From: Gordionus sp. m RMFG-2023
Taxonomy: Eukaryota > Nematomorpha > Gordioida > Chordodea > Parachordodidae
Direction: 5' to 3'
NCBI RefSeq assembly: GCF_954871325.1
Contig: NC_088776.1
Coordinates: 31,358,508-31,422,507, forward strand
DNA length: 64,000 bases
Shown here piece after piece: positions 1-25,467 of this stretch. The number at the start of each line of letters is the position of its first letter. The stretch's first letter is position 1. The notes beneath the pieces were generated by a model that made no database searches, was not told where the DNA came from, and saw nothing but the letters and a program-made list of their open reading frames with translations. Made by a program: the position numbers and the translations under genes.

Positions 1-1579
1 TCATCAAACTGTATATTACACAATTTATTCCCAATATTATCCAAAATAATACCTTTTTCCCATTTTTTTTTATGGTCAAAAATTCTTCCCCAAATAATTT
101 GACCTACAGGAAATTTTATATTGCTTTTTCCATAAGATTCTAAATTATCGATCTCTTTTGATTTAAGAAAATCTAAAGGTAATCTGGTTCTTCTACCCAA
201 AAATAATTCAACAGGAGTAACTCCCTCTTTATTTCTTGAATTATTATAATATAACTGGGCTAACCAGACTTCATTTTTCTCTTGTTTAGATTTCTTTAAC
301 CAATTTTTCACTATAGCTACCATTCTTTCAGCCTGGCCATTAGAACTAGGATGATAAGGTGGAGTCAAAATATGGTTAATTTTAATTGAATTACAAAAAT
401 CTCTGAAATTTTCACTTATAAATGCCGGACCACCATCCGACACAATTATTTTAGGAATCCCAAATTTAGCCCACAATTTTTGTAATAATTTAATAACAAC
501 TTTAGTTGTTAAACCTTGAACCTCCTCAAATTCAATCCATTTGGAATATGAATCCACAACCAAAAAATATGATTTTTTATCCAATTCAAAAAAATCAATG
601 TGAAGACTATCCCATGGTTTCTTTGATTTTGGCCATACTTGTCCCATCTCTTTACGGGGCATAACGGCACATGTATTACATGGAACACATTCCTTTGTAA
701 TTTTTTCTATATCATTTCCCATTCCAGGCCACCACACATATTCACGAGCCCAAGATTTCATTTTACTTTGACCTTGATGTCCTGCATGTAATAAATTAAT
801 TATTTTAGCACGTAATTTCAAAGGAATTACTGCCCTATTTCCCCTCATTAAACAATCATCCACCACAGATAATTCTTTTTCAAATTTTTGATAAATTTTG
901 TAATTATTTTTCCAAGGTTTTTTTCCCGTTAAAAATAATTTTATTTGTCTTAATACTTTATCTTTTAAAGTATAATATTTGAGATCTTCCCACGTTGTAG
1001 GACCTCCTTTTAACATATATGATAAAGTACGCACTAAAGCATCTTCTCTATCTATAATCATATTATCAATTATTTCAGAAGTAGTACAACCGGCTCCTAA
1101 TCTTGATAATATATCAGGCAAATGATTTTCTCTTCCTCGCCGATATTTTATTTCAACATTAAAACTTCCCACAAGTAACAACCACCGTTGTAATCTTGGA
1201 GACATCATTAATTCTTTGTTATCTTTCTTGAACAAATGAATTAAGGGCTTGTGATCTGTATAAATCACAAATCTTTTCCCAATTAAATATTCGCGACATT
1301 TGGTCAACCCAAAAATAATCGCTAAGGCTTCCTGTTCTATAACAGAGTACCTCGTTTCAACTTCATGAAATATTCTCGAAAAAAAAATAATTGGTCTCTC
1401 TAAACCATCAATGACATGTAATAATGCACCTCCTACACCTTTATTGGATGCATCAACTGCAAGAATTATCTCCAAATAATTGTTAAAACACACTAAAATT
1501 GGTTCCTCACTAATTTTTCTCTTTAAATTTTCAAAAGCATTTCTTTGTTCAATTTTCCATTCAAAATTAACACCTTTTT
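1..1579 (-). CDS. RNase H and integrase region of the Ty3/gypsy pol
   Basis: Minus-strand translation shows an RNase H (about 1090-1480) with the motifs ILAVDAS, ETRYSVIEQEALAI and YTDHKPL. Next is the linker ending in LPDILSRL, then an H2C2 zinc-binding region (about 660-850, HAGHQGQSKMK ... CVPCNTC). The integrase core follows (about 270-620, DSYSKWIEF, VSDGGPAF, PYHPSSNGQAERM). The catalytic D, D and E of the integrase are visible. RNase H removes the RNA strand during reverse transcription, and integrase would insert the cDNA. The part continues past position 1. Confidence 0.88.
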
Positions 1580-3460
1580 TTAATAAGTCATATAATGGAG
1601 CTGCAATTTTTCAAAATTATCCACAAATCTATGATAATAATTTATCATGCCCATAAAAGACTGTACCTCAGCTTTATTACTAGGCTGATTTATGTTCAAA
1701 ATATTTTTTAAATTTTTATCGAGAGGTTTCACTTCAATTCCATTAATTTGATGACCCAAATACACTATTTCGGTGACACCAAGAATACTTTTCTCTTTAC
1801 TAGCTTTTAAACCTTTATCTTGAATTCTCTTGAAAACCTCTTCAAGACGTTGATTATGTTGTTCTGGGTTCACTCCAGTTATCAACACATCATCCATATA
1901 ATAAAATACACCTTCCAAACCCTGGAAAACTGATGTCATTGTTCTCTGAAAAATCGGTGCAGATACACTTAACCCAAAAGGTAATCTACAAAATGCAAAT
2001 AATCCTTTAGGCGTCGTTATTGTCATCAATTTACGAATTTCTTCTTTCAAAGGCAATTGTAAATAAGCTAATGAAAAGTCAACCTTTGAAAAATATTTGG
2101 CCCCTTTTAAATTTGCCAAAATTTCTTCAATTCGCGGCAATGGATATTTCACTTCCACAACCCATTTGTTAAGTGTTACTCTAAAATCTGCACATAATCT
2201 AAGTTTTCCGTTAGATTTTTTAACAGGTACTAATGGAGTAGCCCATTCACTATATTCCACAGGAATAATAATACCATCATTAACCCATTTATCTAATTCT
2301 TCATTGATTTCCTTTTTCCACTCAAAAGGAACTCTACGACACCCTAAGAAAATAGGTGAAAATCCCTCTTTTAATTTTAAATCCACTTGATAATCATTTA
2401 GACATCCCAATGTGTCCTCAAAAATTATACCATATTTTTCAACTAAAATAGGTATAGCATTTTTAACTCTATTAAATTCATTAATTTCATAATTAAATTT
2501 TTTATCATTATCAATTTCAATATTGATTTCAGATGGATTTGAATACATCATGGTTTTCTCATGATATTCGCCAATATTATTATTAACTATAGATTCTTTC
2601 ATTTCACTCATTAATTTATTCATTTCTCTTTCTTTAAGTTTTTCTCTGACTTCATTAGCCATTATTTTTCTTTCGGCATTTTCTTTAGCCAATTCGCTAT
2701 CAATGATAAATAAATCCCAATAATTATTTCGAGGTCCCAATTTGGCAATCCAATCCCAACCCATAATGGTTTCAACATTTTTATTCACTATCCATAAATC
2801 CAAAATTATAGGAATATCATGGAAAATAACATCCCACTGAGTTCTACCTAAAACTTTGATTTCAGATCCATCAAATTGTTTTATACACATATTTTGTCTC
2901 TCAACAATACCATTCGGCCAATATTTATAAAAATTTTCACTAGACATTATTGAAATACTTGCCCCATTATCAAATAACATTTCAACCATTTGTCCACCAA
3001 ATTTTAAATTAATATGAGGACATGAACTCTGTTCTTTTGCTCCCTCAGTTATTAAATTTTTAGGCATTTTAATGAGTTGAATGACATTTATTTTAATCTC
3101 ATTGTCAATATAATTAATATTCATACCTAAATTCATCACAGAATTTAAAAGTCTCTGAATTTCATTTTTGTTTTTATTTAAAATTTCCCCTGGATATATA
3201 TCACTCATTTGATTACAATAATCCTTTTTATTCAGATTATTGTTTAATTTAAAATTTTTTATTTCACCAAAATGACAATAAAAATTTCCAACATTACAAC
3301 TCTTTTTATTCAAGTTAAATTTCAATGTATAATCCTCATTCCCATGATGATTATCTATTTTAATATATATATCCACAAAATTTTTAATAAAATTATATAT
3401 ATCACAAAATTTAATATTTTCAAAAATTAATTTATCTATTTTTATATGATTCTCTTTCAA
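1580..3460 (-). CDS. Protease and reverse transcriptase part of the Ty3/gypsy pol
   Basis: A 626-residue open frame. An aspartic protease active site of the DNGAS type lies near residue 165 (about 2960-2975). The RT domain occupies roughly residues 340-600, with LRLCADFR, YPLPRIEEIL, FSKVDFSLAYLQ, FCRLPFGLS and the catalytic YMDD box (about 1887-1898). The LPFGL...APxxFQ spacing and the thumb motif VxYLGH are typical of Ty3/gypsy rather than BEL or copia. It would copy element RNA into DNA inside a virus-like particle. The first 130 or so residues are lysine- and asparagine-rich and not recognised. Confidence 0.93.
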   Translation of the reverse strand: MKENHIKIDKLIFENIKFCDIYNFIKNFVDIYIKIDNHHGNEDYTLKFNLNKKSCNVGNFYCHFGEIKNFKLNNNLNKKDYCNQMSDIYPGEILNKNKNEIQRLLNSVMNLGMNINYIDNEIKINVIQLIKMPKNLITEGAKEQSSCPHINLKFGGQMVEMLFDNGASISIMSSENFYKYWPNGIVERQNMCIKQFDGSEIKVLGRTQWDVIFHDIPIILDLWIVNKNVETIMGWDWIAKLGPRNNYWDLFIIDSELAKENAERKIMANEVREKLKEREMNKLMSEMKESIVNNNIGEYHEKTMMYSNPSEINIEIDNDKKFNYEINEFNRVKNAIPILVEKYGIIFEDTLGCLNDYQVDLKLKEGFSPIFLGCRRVPFEWKKEINEELDKWVNDGIIIPVEYSEWATPLVPVKKSNGKLRLCADFRVTLNKWVVEVKYPLPRIEEILANLKGAKYFSKVDFSLAYLQLPLKEEIRKLMTITTPKGLFAFCRLPFGLSVSAPIFQRTMTSVFQGLEGVFYYMDDVLITGVNPEQHNQRLEEVFKRIQDKGLKASKEKSILGVTEIVYLGHQINGIEVKPLDKNLKNILNINQPSNKAEVQSFMGMINYYHRFVDNFEKLQLHYMTY

Positions 3461-3469
3461 ATCATATAG

Positions 3470-3837
3470 TCACTGTAATCCACTCACACTTTGAATACAA
3501 TTGATAGCAATGTGTCCCATTTCTTCACATCGGAAACACATTCTATCATGATCTGTATTATAATTTTCAATTTTATCCACATTTTTAATAATAGGATTTT
3601 GTATATTTCTAACCACCGGTTGTAACACTACCGATGTTCTTTGCGGAAATCCACTTTTAAAATTGGCTTCTTTCACCATGCAATTTCTTTTTATATGTCC
3701 TACAAAACCACATCTATGACACACTATGTCATTTTTTTCACTTGGTTTTGCATTACCATTCTCATTTATTTTTCGGTCTCTTGAATAACAATTTTTACCG
3801 ATATGTCCTCTTCTTCCACAGAGTTCACAACTTTCAA
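3470..3837 (-). CDS. Zinc-knuckle (nucleocapsid) part of the Ty3/gypsy element
   Basis: Two clear CCHC knuckles are seen on the minus strand: CHRCGFVGHIKRNC (about 3680-3722) and CFRCEEMGHIAINC (about 3500-3542). A third, CELCGRRGHIGKNC, lies at about 3790-3831. CX2CX4HX4C knuckles bind element RNA during packaging. Three tandem knuckles just upstream of the protease is the normal Gag/Pol border of gypsy elements. Confidence 0.85.
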
Positions 3838-4491
3838 TTATATTATTATTTTTAAGTTGGACACATCTTTGAACAAATTTTTCATATTTTCTTTCATTTC
3901 TCTAATTTCACATAAAATTAGAGATTCTTCCGTACTTTGTCTCAAAGTACTATTTTTATTATAATTTTTTACAATTTCAACAGGTTTCTCAATTAAAACC
4001 TCTGAAATTTTTTTTTTAAATTCAATCACTATTGAATTTAATCTTTTATTGACATCCTCTGATATATTATTATTCTGAGAAAAATTAAATACTTCACCAG
4101 TATCTAATACTTCCTCGGATTTTTCCTCCGACATAATATTCTTTTTATCATTTAATTTTTTTAATTCTAACAAAATTAAATGTAAGCTATTTTGGATATC
4201 CTCAGAAATATCTGGAGATTTCACCAAAATTTCAGAAATTAAATTTTCAGTATTAGTATTTTTTATATCATTTTCTTTATTTTTAATAGATCTTCTTTTT
4301 ATTTTCTTAATTGCATGTTTCATTATAATCAAAGTTACATAAAACACAAAAAAAATTACTGCAGTAATGATATTATTAATTACATCCACTTTATTAAACT
4401 TTGAATTAAATATTTTATTAAAATGATCCTTATAATTCTGCATTTTATCAAAATCAGGCTTACGATGAACAGTAACAAAAGAAAAAGCCAT
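3838..4491 (-). CDS. N-terminal (Gag-position) ORF with a membrane-like segment
   Basis: A 217-residue open frame directly upstream of the zinc knuckles, so it takes the Gag position. No major homology region or capsid motif is evident to me. Residues about 37-60 form one hydrophobic stretch (NNIITAVIFFVFYVTLIIM) followed by a basic cluster (KKIKRR), which looks like a single membrane-spanning helix. The remainder alternates charged and aliphatic residues, with repeated ISEDxxxxLxxxxxELKK words, and could be coiled coil. Gag proteins are not usually membrane-spanning. I cannot tell whether this is a diverged Gag or an extra protein. Confidence 0.5.
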   Translation of the reverse strand: MAFSFVTVHRKPDFDKMQNYKDHFNKIFNSKFNKVDVINNIITAVIFFVFYVTLIIMKHAIKKIKRRSIKNKENDIKNTNTENLISEILVKSPDISEDIQNSLHLILLELKKLNDKKNIMSEEKSEEVLDTGEVFNFSQNNNISEDVNKRLNSIVIEFKKKISEVLIEKPVEIVKNYNKNSTLRQSTEESLILCEIREMKENMKNLFKDVSNLKIII

Positions 4492-5214
4492 AATTTCATT
4501 TATTATCCAAAATTTAAATTTTTATCTATATTTTTCTAATTTTAATCCAAAAATCCTACTATTGCGTTGTGTAATTTAAAAATCAAATAAAAAAAATTTT
4601 CTTACTTTTAAATATCCAGAATCCACTATAATTTTGAGGAGGTCCTAGAAAATATTTTTGTTGATTAATAACGTCTGAAATTTATTTTTATAAAACACTC
4701 TTGTTTTATTTTTTTCTCTAAATATTTCAATTTTTATATTTTTCTCAAACTTATTTTTTCCCTAATAAGTTTTAACGTATCTTGGTCAGTCGGCACCAAT
4801 AAAATAACTCTAATTTTATTATAAATTTATAGGCTCTAAAATAACTCTCTAATAGTATTTAATTATATATATATATATTTAATTCCTCCGATTATATAAT
4901 ATATTTTTACTATTTATTCTACTTTATTTCATAATTATAACAAAATGATTTATCAAACTTATAATTTTTATAAAATATTCTCCTAATTTTATTAATTCCA
5001 ACAATCTTGTCATAATTTTAATAATGAATACAAAAACATTCGTTTCTTTTTTTGTTATTACAAAACCTTCCGCGCCGATTATCATATAAAAATCAATATC
5101 AACAAAAATATTACTAACTAAATATATATTTATAATAATTGACATCTATCAATCATTTAAGAATAATAGTTTAAATATATATAAAATATATTATATATAT
5201 ATATAAAATATACA
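4492..5214. other. AT-rich stretch, probable leader and LTR of the gypsy element
   Basis: Very AT-rich sequence with short TA runs (4865-4880, 5175-5210) and no coding signal that I trust. By position it should include the untranslated leader and 5' LTR of the minus-strand gypsy element. Its partner LTR is outside the window, so the ends cannot be fixed. Confidence 0.4.
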
Positions 5215-6490
5215 TCAGTCATAATCGTCATTTTTGAACTTTTTTAATGCAAAGGTAAAAATATATTTTGTAAACATGTTAAATTAAAATTTCAGTGAAG
5301 TTGTACCATAGGAAAGTGACAATTATTATAATCGTCATTATTTAACATTTTTCGAATTTTTTTTAGACAAATGGGTAAAAATATATTCTGCAAACATGTT
5401 AAATTAAAATATCGTTGAATGTACCATAGGAAAGTGACAATTGTCATAATCGTCATTTTTGAACTTTTTTCAATTTAATTGAAGCAGATAGATAAAAATA
5501 TATACTGTAAACATGTTAAATCAATTTTTCAGTGATGAAAAACTTTGAAAAAATTAAAATAGCCATGTTGTTAATTATTTTGGAATATTTTGAAGAAAAT
5601 AAAAAAAATTTCGAAGTATTGTAAAGTGGTTAAAAAGACGCTTCATTATTGAAAAAATAGCGGAAACTCTTATAAAAACAGGCTTTGAAATATTAATTAT
5701 AAATAAAATCAGTTTTCCAAAAATAAATAAGTATTATGAGATGGTTTGCCACCATGAATCTTTTTCTCGGGTTCTTCTACACTAAAATATTAATATAACA
5801 TGTTTTACAAATAAGATTTTTACTATTTGATTAAATAGAGTTTAAAAATAATTATGACTTTTATCACTTTTCTATGGCTTTTATTGAAATATTAATTAAC
5901 TAGTTTATAATTTATATTTTAACCATTTTCTTCAAAATATTCCAAAAAAATTATTAACATTGATATTTTAATTTTTTCAAGGTTTTTCATCACTGAAAAA
6001 TTGATTTAACATGTTTACAGTATATATTTTTATCTATCTGCTTCAATTAAATTGAAAAAAGTTCAAAAATGACGATTATGACAATTGTCACTTTCCAATG
6101 GTACATCGTAAATGAAATTTTAATTTAACATGTTACAAAATATATTTTTACCCATTTGCCTTAAAAAAGTTCAAAAATGACGATTATGACAATTGTCACT
6201 TTCCTATGGTACAGCTTCAATGAAATTTTAATTTAACATATTTACAAAGTATATTTTTACCCATTAAAAAAATTCAAAAATGACGATTATGACAATTGTC
6301 ACTTTCCTATGGTACATCTTCAATGAAATTTTAATTTAACATATTTACAAAATATATTTTTACTTATTTGCCTTAAAAAAAATTCAAAAATGACGATTAT
6401 GACAATTGTCACTTTCCTACGATACATCTTCAATGAAATTTTAATTTAACATGTTTGCAAAATATATTTTTACATATTTGCCTTAAAAAA
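5215..6490. repeat. Palindromic array of a ~115-base repeat (foldback)
   Basis: The left arm (5215-5545) has about three tandem copies of a unit containing tcataatcgtcatttttgaa and catgttaaattaaaatttcag. The right arm (about 5985-6490) has about five copies in reverse complement (gacgattatgacaattgtca ... ttttaatttaacatgtt). The arms continue inward: 5520-5600 pairs with 5930-6000. A non-repeated centre of about 330 bases lies near 5760. The same unit recurs in other places, at 12090-12320, 14993-15480, 54300-54668 and 56689-57136. Confidence 0.85.
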
Positions 6491-6716
6491 TAAACTTCAA
6501 GTCTGAGTCGAAAAAAACGACCCAAACTTCAAGTCTGAGTCGTAAAAAACCACCCAAACTTCAAGTCTGAGTCGTAAAAAACAACCCAAACTTCAAGTCT
6601 GAGTAGTAAAAAACGACCCATATTTTGGGTCGAGGTCGTTTTTTCGACTTGAACTCGGGTCGAGGTCAAAAAAACGACCCGAACTATGGGTCGGGGTCGC
6701 GACGTTTTAACAACAC
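6485..6716. repeat. Minisatellite of ~31-base GAGTCG/CGACCC units
   Basis: Four near-identical units of about 31 bases (cttcaagtctgagtcg followed by A-rich acgaccc) lie at 6490-6620. Diverged GGGTCGAGGTCG words continue to 6710, and the block ends with gttttaacaacact. Similar words (GAGTCG, acaacact) occur at 8469-8685 and 9275-9800. An 83-codon frame here comes from the repeat and is not a gene. Confidence 0.75.
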
Positions 6717-6811
6717 TACAATAGCTCAATGAATAAACGCTAATTAGAAAATTATAATCGATGAATAACAATGCTTTCAAATATACCTATTTTTTATATA
6801 ATATATAACGA

Positions 6812-6957
6812 AGACTCCTAACTATGAATAGATGAAAGCTAAAAGCCCGATGAGAATTAAAATCACAATCTAATTTATATCGAATCTCACTCCTAATTAT
6901 GAATAGATGAAATGGCAAAATGCCCGATAAGAATTAAACCGAAAATTTAATTTATAT
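6812..6957. repeat. Two-copy tandem duplication (~75 bases)
   Basis: Two adjacent copies of a unit starting actcctaactatgaatagat and ending taatttatatc, about 85% alike. The second copy abuts the MITE at 6958. No coding content. Confidence 0.6.
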
Positions 6958-7175
6958 CAGACCTACCAGCAGGCTCAGCTAAATAAGCCCGGGTACGCAG
7001 GCCGGGCCATATATTTTAAAACCAAATATTTGAAATAGTTATTATTAGCTATAAAAATCAAAATTTAATAAAATATTTAAAAAATCCGGGCCAGGCCTAA
7101 AATTTTTGAAAAAAACCCGTGCCAGGCTGAAAAAAATTTTTGAAAAAAAATCCTGGCCATCTCTGCAGGTCTCTG
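6958..7175. mobile_element. hAT-type MITE
   Basis: Ends are CAGACCT... and ...AGGTCTCTG, an imperfect inverted repeat. The body has GC-rich subterminal words (gcccgggtacgcaggcc, ccgggccaggcc). The flanks carry an exact 8-base duplication, ATTTATAT, at 6950-6957 and 7176-7183. An 8-base duplication with CAG ends fits hAT. At 218 bases it is non-coding and non-autonomous. Confidence 0.65.
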
Positions 7176-7183
7176 ATTTATAT

Positions 7184-8272
7184 AAATTTTCAATATATTT
7201 TGAAACGTTTTATTTGAATTATTTCATGATTTATGTATTCAATACGTTTCTTTTAATATAATTTTATTCTTTATACTTCGTTTTTATTTATCTTTGCATT
7301 TACTATTTTATATACTTTTTTATGCAATTCATCTTTCACGATATTTAAACATTTTTAATTTTTTGCTATTTTACTCCAGTTAGCAATAATCACAATATGA
7401 TTCGCATGAACCTAAATAATTCATTATTCATAATACCAGTTAATTTTATACTCTTTTTGAAGAAATAACCATTGATTTAGAAATAAAATGAAAACAATTA
7501 TATAATTTAAAATAGCATTCCTTAAAAATATTGTAAAAGTAGCTAGCTACATATTTTTATATTTCCTTTCAATAAACTTAGTAATCTTATGCCCTTGTAC
7601 AAAGAAGGTTCTTCTAAAAAAATATTTCTGAAATTAAACATTTTTGTATGTAAATTTTTTAAAGGTTATTTATAGATTTATGTTTTGAAAACTTATATTC
7701 AATAAAAAACAAAACTGTTTATTTTTGTTAAAAATTATTTACACATTCAAACACTAAAACAAATGTTTTCAATTATTTCAGTATTAATTTGCCAAATTTC
7801 TATTATGAATATTTAGAAATGTAGGTTTTACAAAAACGAATTTTAATTATTATAATCAAATATCCTGATGTTATTTATTCATGTATATTTAAATATATTA
7901 GGACAAAACATAAAATCAAATTAAGTTCTTTACAAAAAAATTATAGGGTTTTTATTTTGTCATTTAAAAAATATTGACATGTTTTGAAGGGATAAAAAGG
8001 TATTTGTTTATGACTCCTTATCTTAATTAATGCAAACCGTGTTATTATAATTTAAAATAATAAATAAATAGCTAAAATTTAAATAATCAATAACATGACC
8101 TCTATCGAAATAGGTAGACAGGCGTTTAAGGTTTCGTGATAGCTAATATTTATATATATAATTCGTGCATTTATGACAAAAAATAAGAATACAAAATGTC
8201 AAATTATAAATGCCAAATCATATAAGAGATAAGAGAGCGTAAGAGGAGGTTTCGTTAGTGTATGGTATGTAT
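7184..8272. other. AT-rich 3' flank of the E2 gene
   Basis: No repeat or coding frame recognised. The E2 gene is transcribed leftward into this stretch, so it should contain the 3' UTR. TTTATT words, which are AATAAA on the minus strand, are present (for example at 7872), but the sequence is so AT-rich that none can be chosen. Confidence 0.4.
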
Positions 8273-22885
<14,613 letters not shown>

Positions 22886-25085
22886 TTTTATTCTATTAGA
22901 TTTGATACAACCTAAACAAGAAACAACCAAGCCAAACAATACGAATAAAGTATTTAAAAAAGTAAAAGATGGCGGAAACCAATTACAAATTAAATAAATT
23001 AAATTATGTTAAATATTATATACAAAATGTATAGATACTTCTAGGATTTTATAATATAATAGAATTTACGCATTAGTAACAAAGTAAGTACATATTTTAA
23101 TATCTTTATCTTAAAAGTTATAATGCAAACAAATATATTTTATGTAAATTTTCAGACATAGTGATAAAAGCAAATTCCCTTCCAGTATCTTTCCAATTCT
23201 AATAACAAAAATTTAATTTGTTTACATAAGAGAAAACACTCAACCCCCTCCCCTTCAAAAAACACTCAACTCATGAATATAAAAGATCATGTATAATAGA
23301 AATAGAGGTGAATTAAACTTCCCTACCTCTTCATATAAACTTATCTTAAAGAGAAGAAAATTTTAGATTTTATTAAAACCCTTATTTATACTATAATATA
23401 AAAATGGGAGAAAAATTGTCTAATGGAATATTGAAAAATAAAGGCATATTTTTATTTAGTGAAATATATTGGAAAGTATCTGATAATTATCGCCTCAAAT
23501 ATAATTGTGGATTAATTTACTTTTCCCAAACACCTATCATTCCAATTATCAAAATAATATGTCATGTGAGTTTTATTTACATATATCCTTTTTTTTCACA
23601 ATATAAATGACAAATGAATAATATATAGAGTGATAAAATAGATATCTAATCATAATTATGACCATTTCCATATCCCCAAGCTCATGTATTGTTTGCGCTT
23701 ATATTTCAGTTTCTAGTGTTTCTTTTATGCCTAAAATAATATTTTAATTTTACTTAAAACTTTAATCCGAATAAATTGTTAATCAAAATAATAAATAATC
23801 CATAAAATATTTCTACGACAACATAAAATTAACATTTATTTTGAAGTTGATCACTTTTCTAGGAACAATTTGAATATGTCAATTTATCTTCCATCAATTT
23901 GTTATTATAAAATGTTGGCAACACACAAACTTATCTTTCTCCGTCTTTCACTTTGCTTGTCAATCCATCAACCTAACCACTCGGTTTGTCCATTCATGTC
24001 TGGATAATATAGTTATAAAATATATTTAACCATCGCTAGAAACATCTACTTGAGAATGAAATTTAAAAGATAACTCCATTGTGGTTTACACTTTAACCAC
24101 CTAAAATATTTTACGGCCTTGGCTACAATTTTATTTTACATAATATGCTATATACCCGCTTATATTTATTGTTAAATTTTTTCATATGGTTAATTATCAT
24201 CTTTTTCCTTAACGCTAAAAACACCACCGTTGATAAAATACACAACGGCTGAGTACGGCCAGCGCATAAACATTTTTGAAATAACTTGCATATTTTATAT
24301 ATTATATGCTATATCTTGATAGCACTGATTGATACCCTGTTACCCATTTTCAAACTATCTATTTCAATGATGATGATAACAATAATGCCACTCAAAAGAG
24401 AACATCAAAATTAAATGTCCCACCTATATAGCATAACATTAACTATGTTCAAAAACATATCTGTAAAAATTTAATTCAATATTTTAAAAAGAAATGGAAA
24501 GCATTATCTTAAACTTTCAAACTATGATTCGGATCTCCCAGAGAACTGCTAATTTTTCTCTCGAAAATAAACACAATAATTGCCTATATTAAATTTTGAA
24601 TTACTTTTCATAAGTGAAATAGAAAAGTTTTTAAAAGTAAATGATAATGATAGCTCCGAAATTATTTCCTAAAATCTGGAAATTTATTAAAAACAATCAT
24701 ATTATTCATGAGGTTATAGAATTATGTGAGATAAGTATTAAAAATAGGTACAGTTCCTGAACCTGGTTAAATTTTTGACCAGCACTGTCTCCTTAGGCAA
24801 TTAAGAGAGCCTCGAAAATCTTTGAATTTTGTAGTTTTCAAATATAAATCATTTCAGAGTGTTCCTTTTTTTAAATTTCTATTTTATTTTGAAGTATTAA
24901 TAATAACTTTATGGAATGTATTGGTTTTATTATCATTTAATACTATTTATACACCATTATAACATTTAGAAATATTACATTTTTTTAGATTGCTATGATA
25001 GGTCAAAAATATATATTATAAATGGAAATAAGGTTTCACTTGAATAAGAACCCTTTAGACTGTTTACAATATTTTTTTTCCTAGG
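22886..25085. other. 5' flank of the E2 gene, no gene recognised
   Basis: AT-rich sequence upstream of the E2 start codon. It should contain its promoter and 5' UTR. A 68-codon plus frame (23404-23610) shows no known motif. A slightly more GC-rich patch at 24220-24270 and a pyrimidine-rich patch at 23930-24000 are unexplained. I see no repeat with clear ends here. Confidence 0.4.
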
Positions 25086-25467
25086 GTGTAGTGCTGTTAA
25101 AAAGCCCGATTTGGGTTGGTTTTTAAAAACGTCCCAATGTAAGTCTGGAGATTTTCAGAGTTGTACATTTGCTCAAAATAAAAAGATCTTCATAGATCTA
25201 GATCGGAACCCTAAGGCTAGCATAATTCTGGTAACCAAGTGTTCGCACGCCGGAGATCTCGATCCTCCCTTTTTGATAATGGTACCTGGCTATCCGTGAC
25301 TATGAAAGGGATTACGGCGAATCTGTTGATGCCATATCTGCACCCTGCCCATATCGCTAGGATTTCTTTTTGATTAATATGTGGGGTTGCCAGATCTGGG
25401 ATTCCTAGATCGTGCTTTATTTCGTCGAAGGTAAACGAGTATCCCGCTTGTCCTACCTCAGCTAGCC

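Larger units (their letters stand above)
1..4870 (-). mobile_element. Ty3/gypsy LTR retrotransposon, 5' portion (runs off left edge)
   Basis: The minus strand reads, from high to low coordinate: an N-terminal ORF, CCHC zinc knuckles, an aspartic protease, reverse transcriptase, RNase H, an H2C2 zinc-binding region and an integrase core. This is the Ty3/gypsy order. Pol looks largely preserved, with about one or two interruptions in the visible part, so I treat it as a fairly young fossil copy. The 3' LTR lies outside the window. The AT-rich stretch just above 4500 should hold the leader and the 5' LTR, but with only one LTR in view I cannot set its ends. A tcggcacca word near 4787 could be a tRNA-primed binding site; this is weak. 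Confidence 0.9.

Noticed and set aside
4780-4803. A confident primer-binding site and LTR border for the left gypsy element
   Set aside because: The tcggcacca word fits a tRNA 3' end, but no TG...CA border abuts it and the partner LTR is outside the window.
6529-6780. An 83-codon minus frame
   Set aside because: It translates the 31-base minisatellite.
23404-23610. A 68-codon plus frame in the E2 upstream region
   Set aside because: No recognisable domain, no plausible splice partners, and its composition is like the background.
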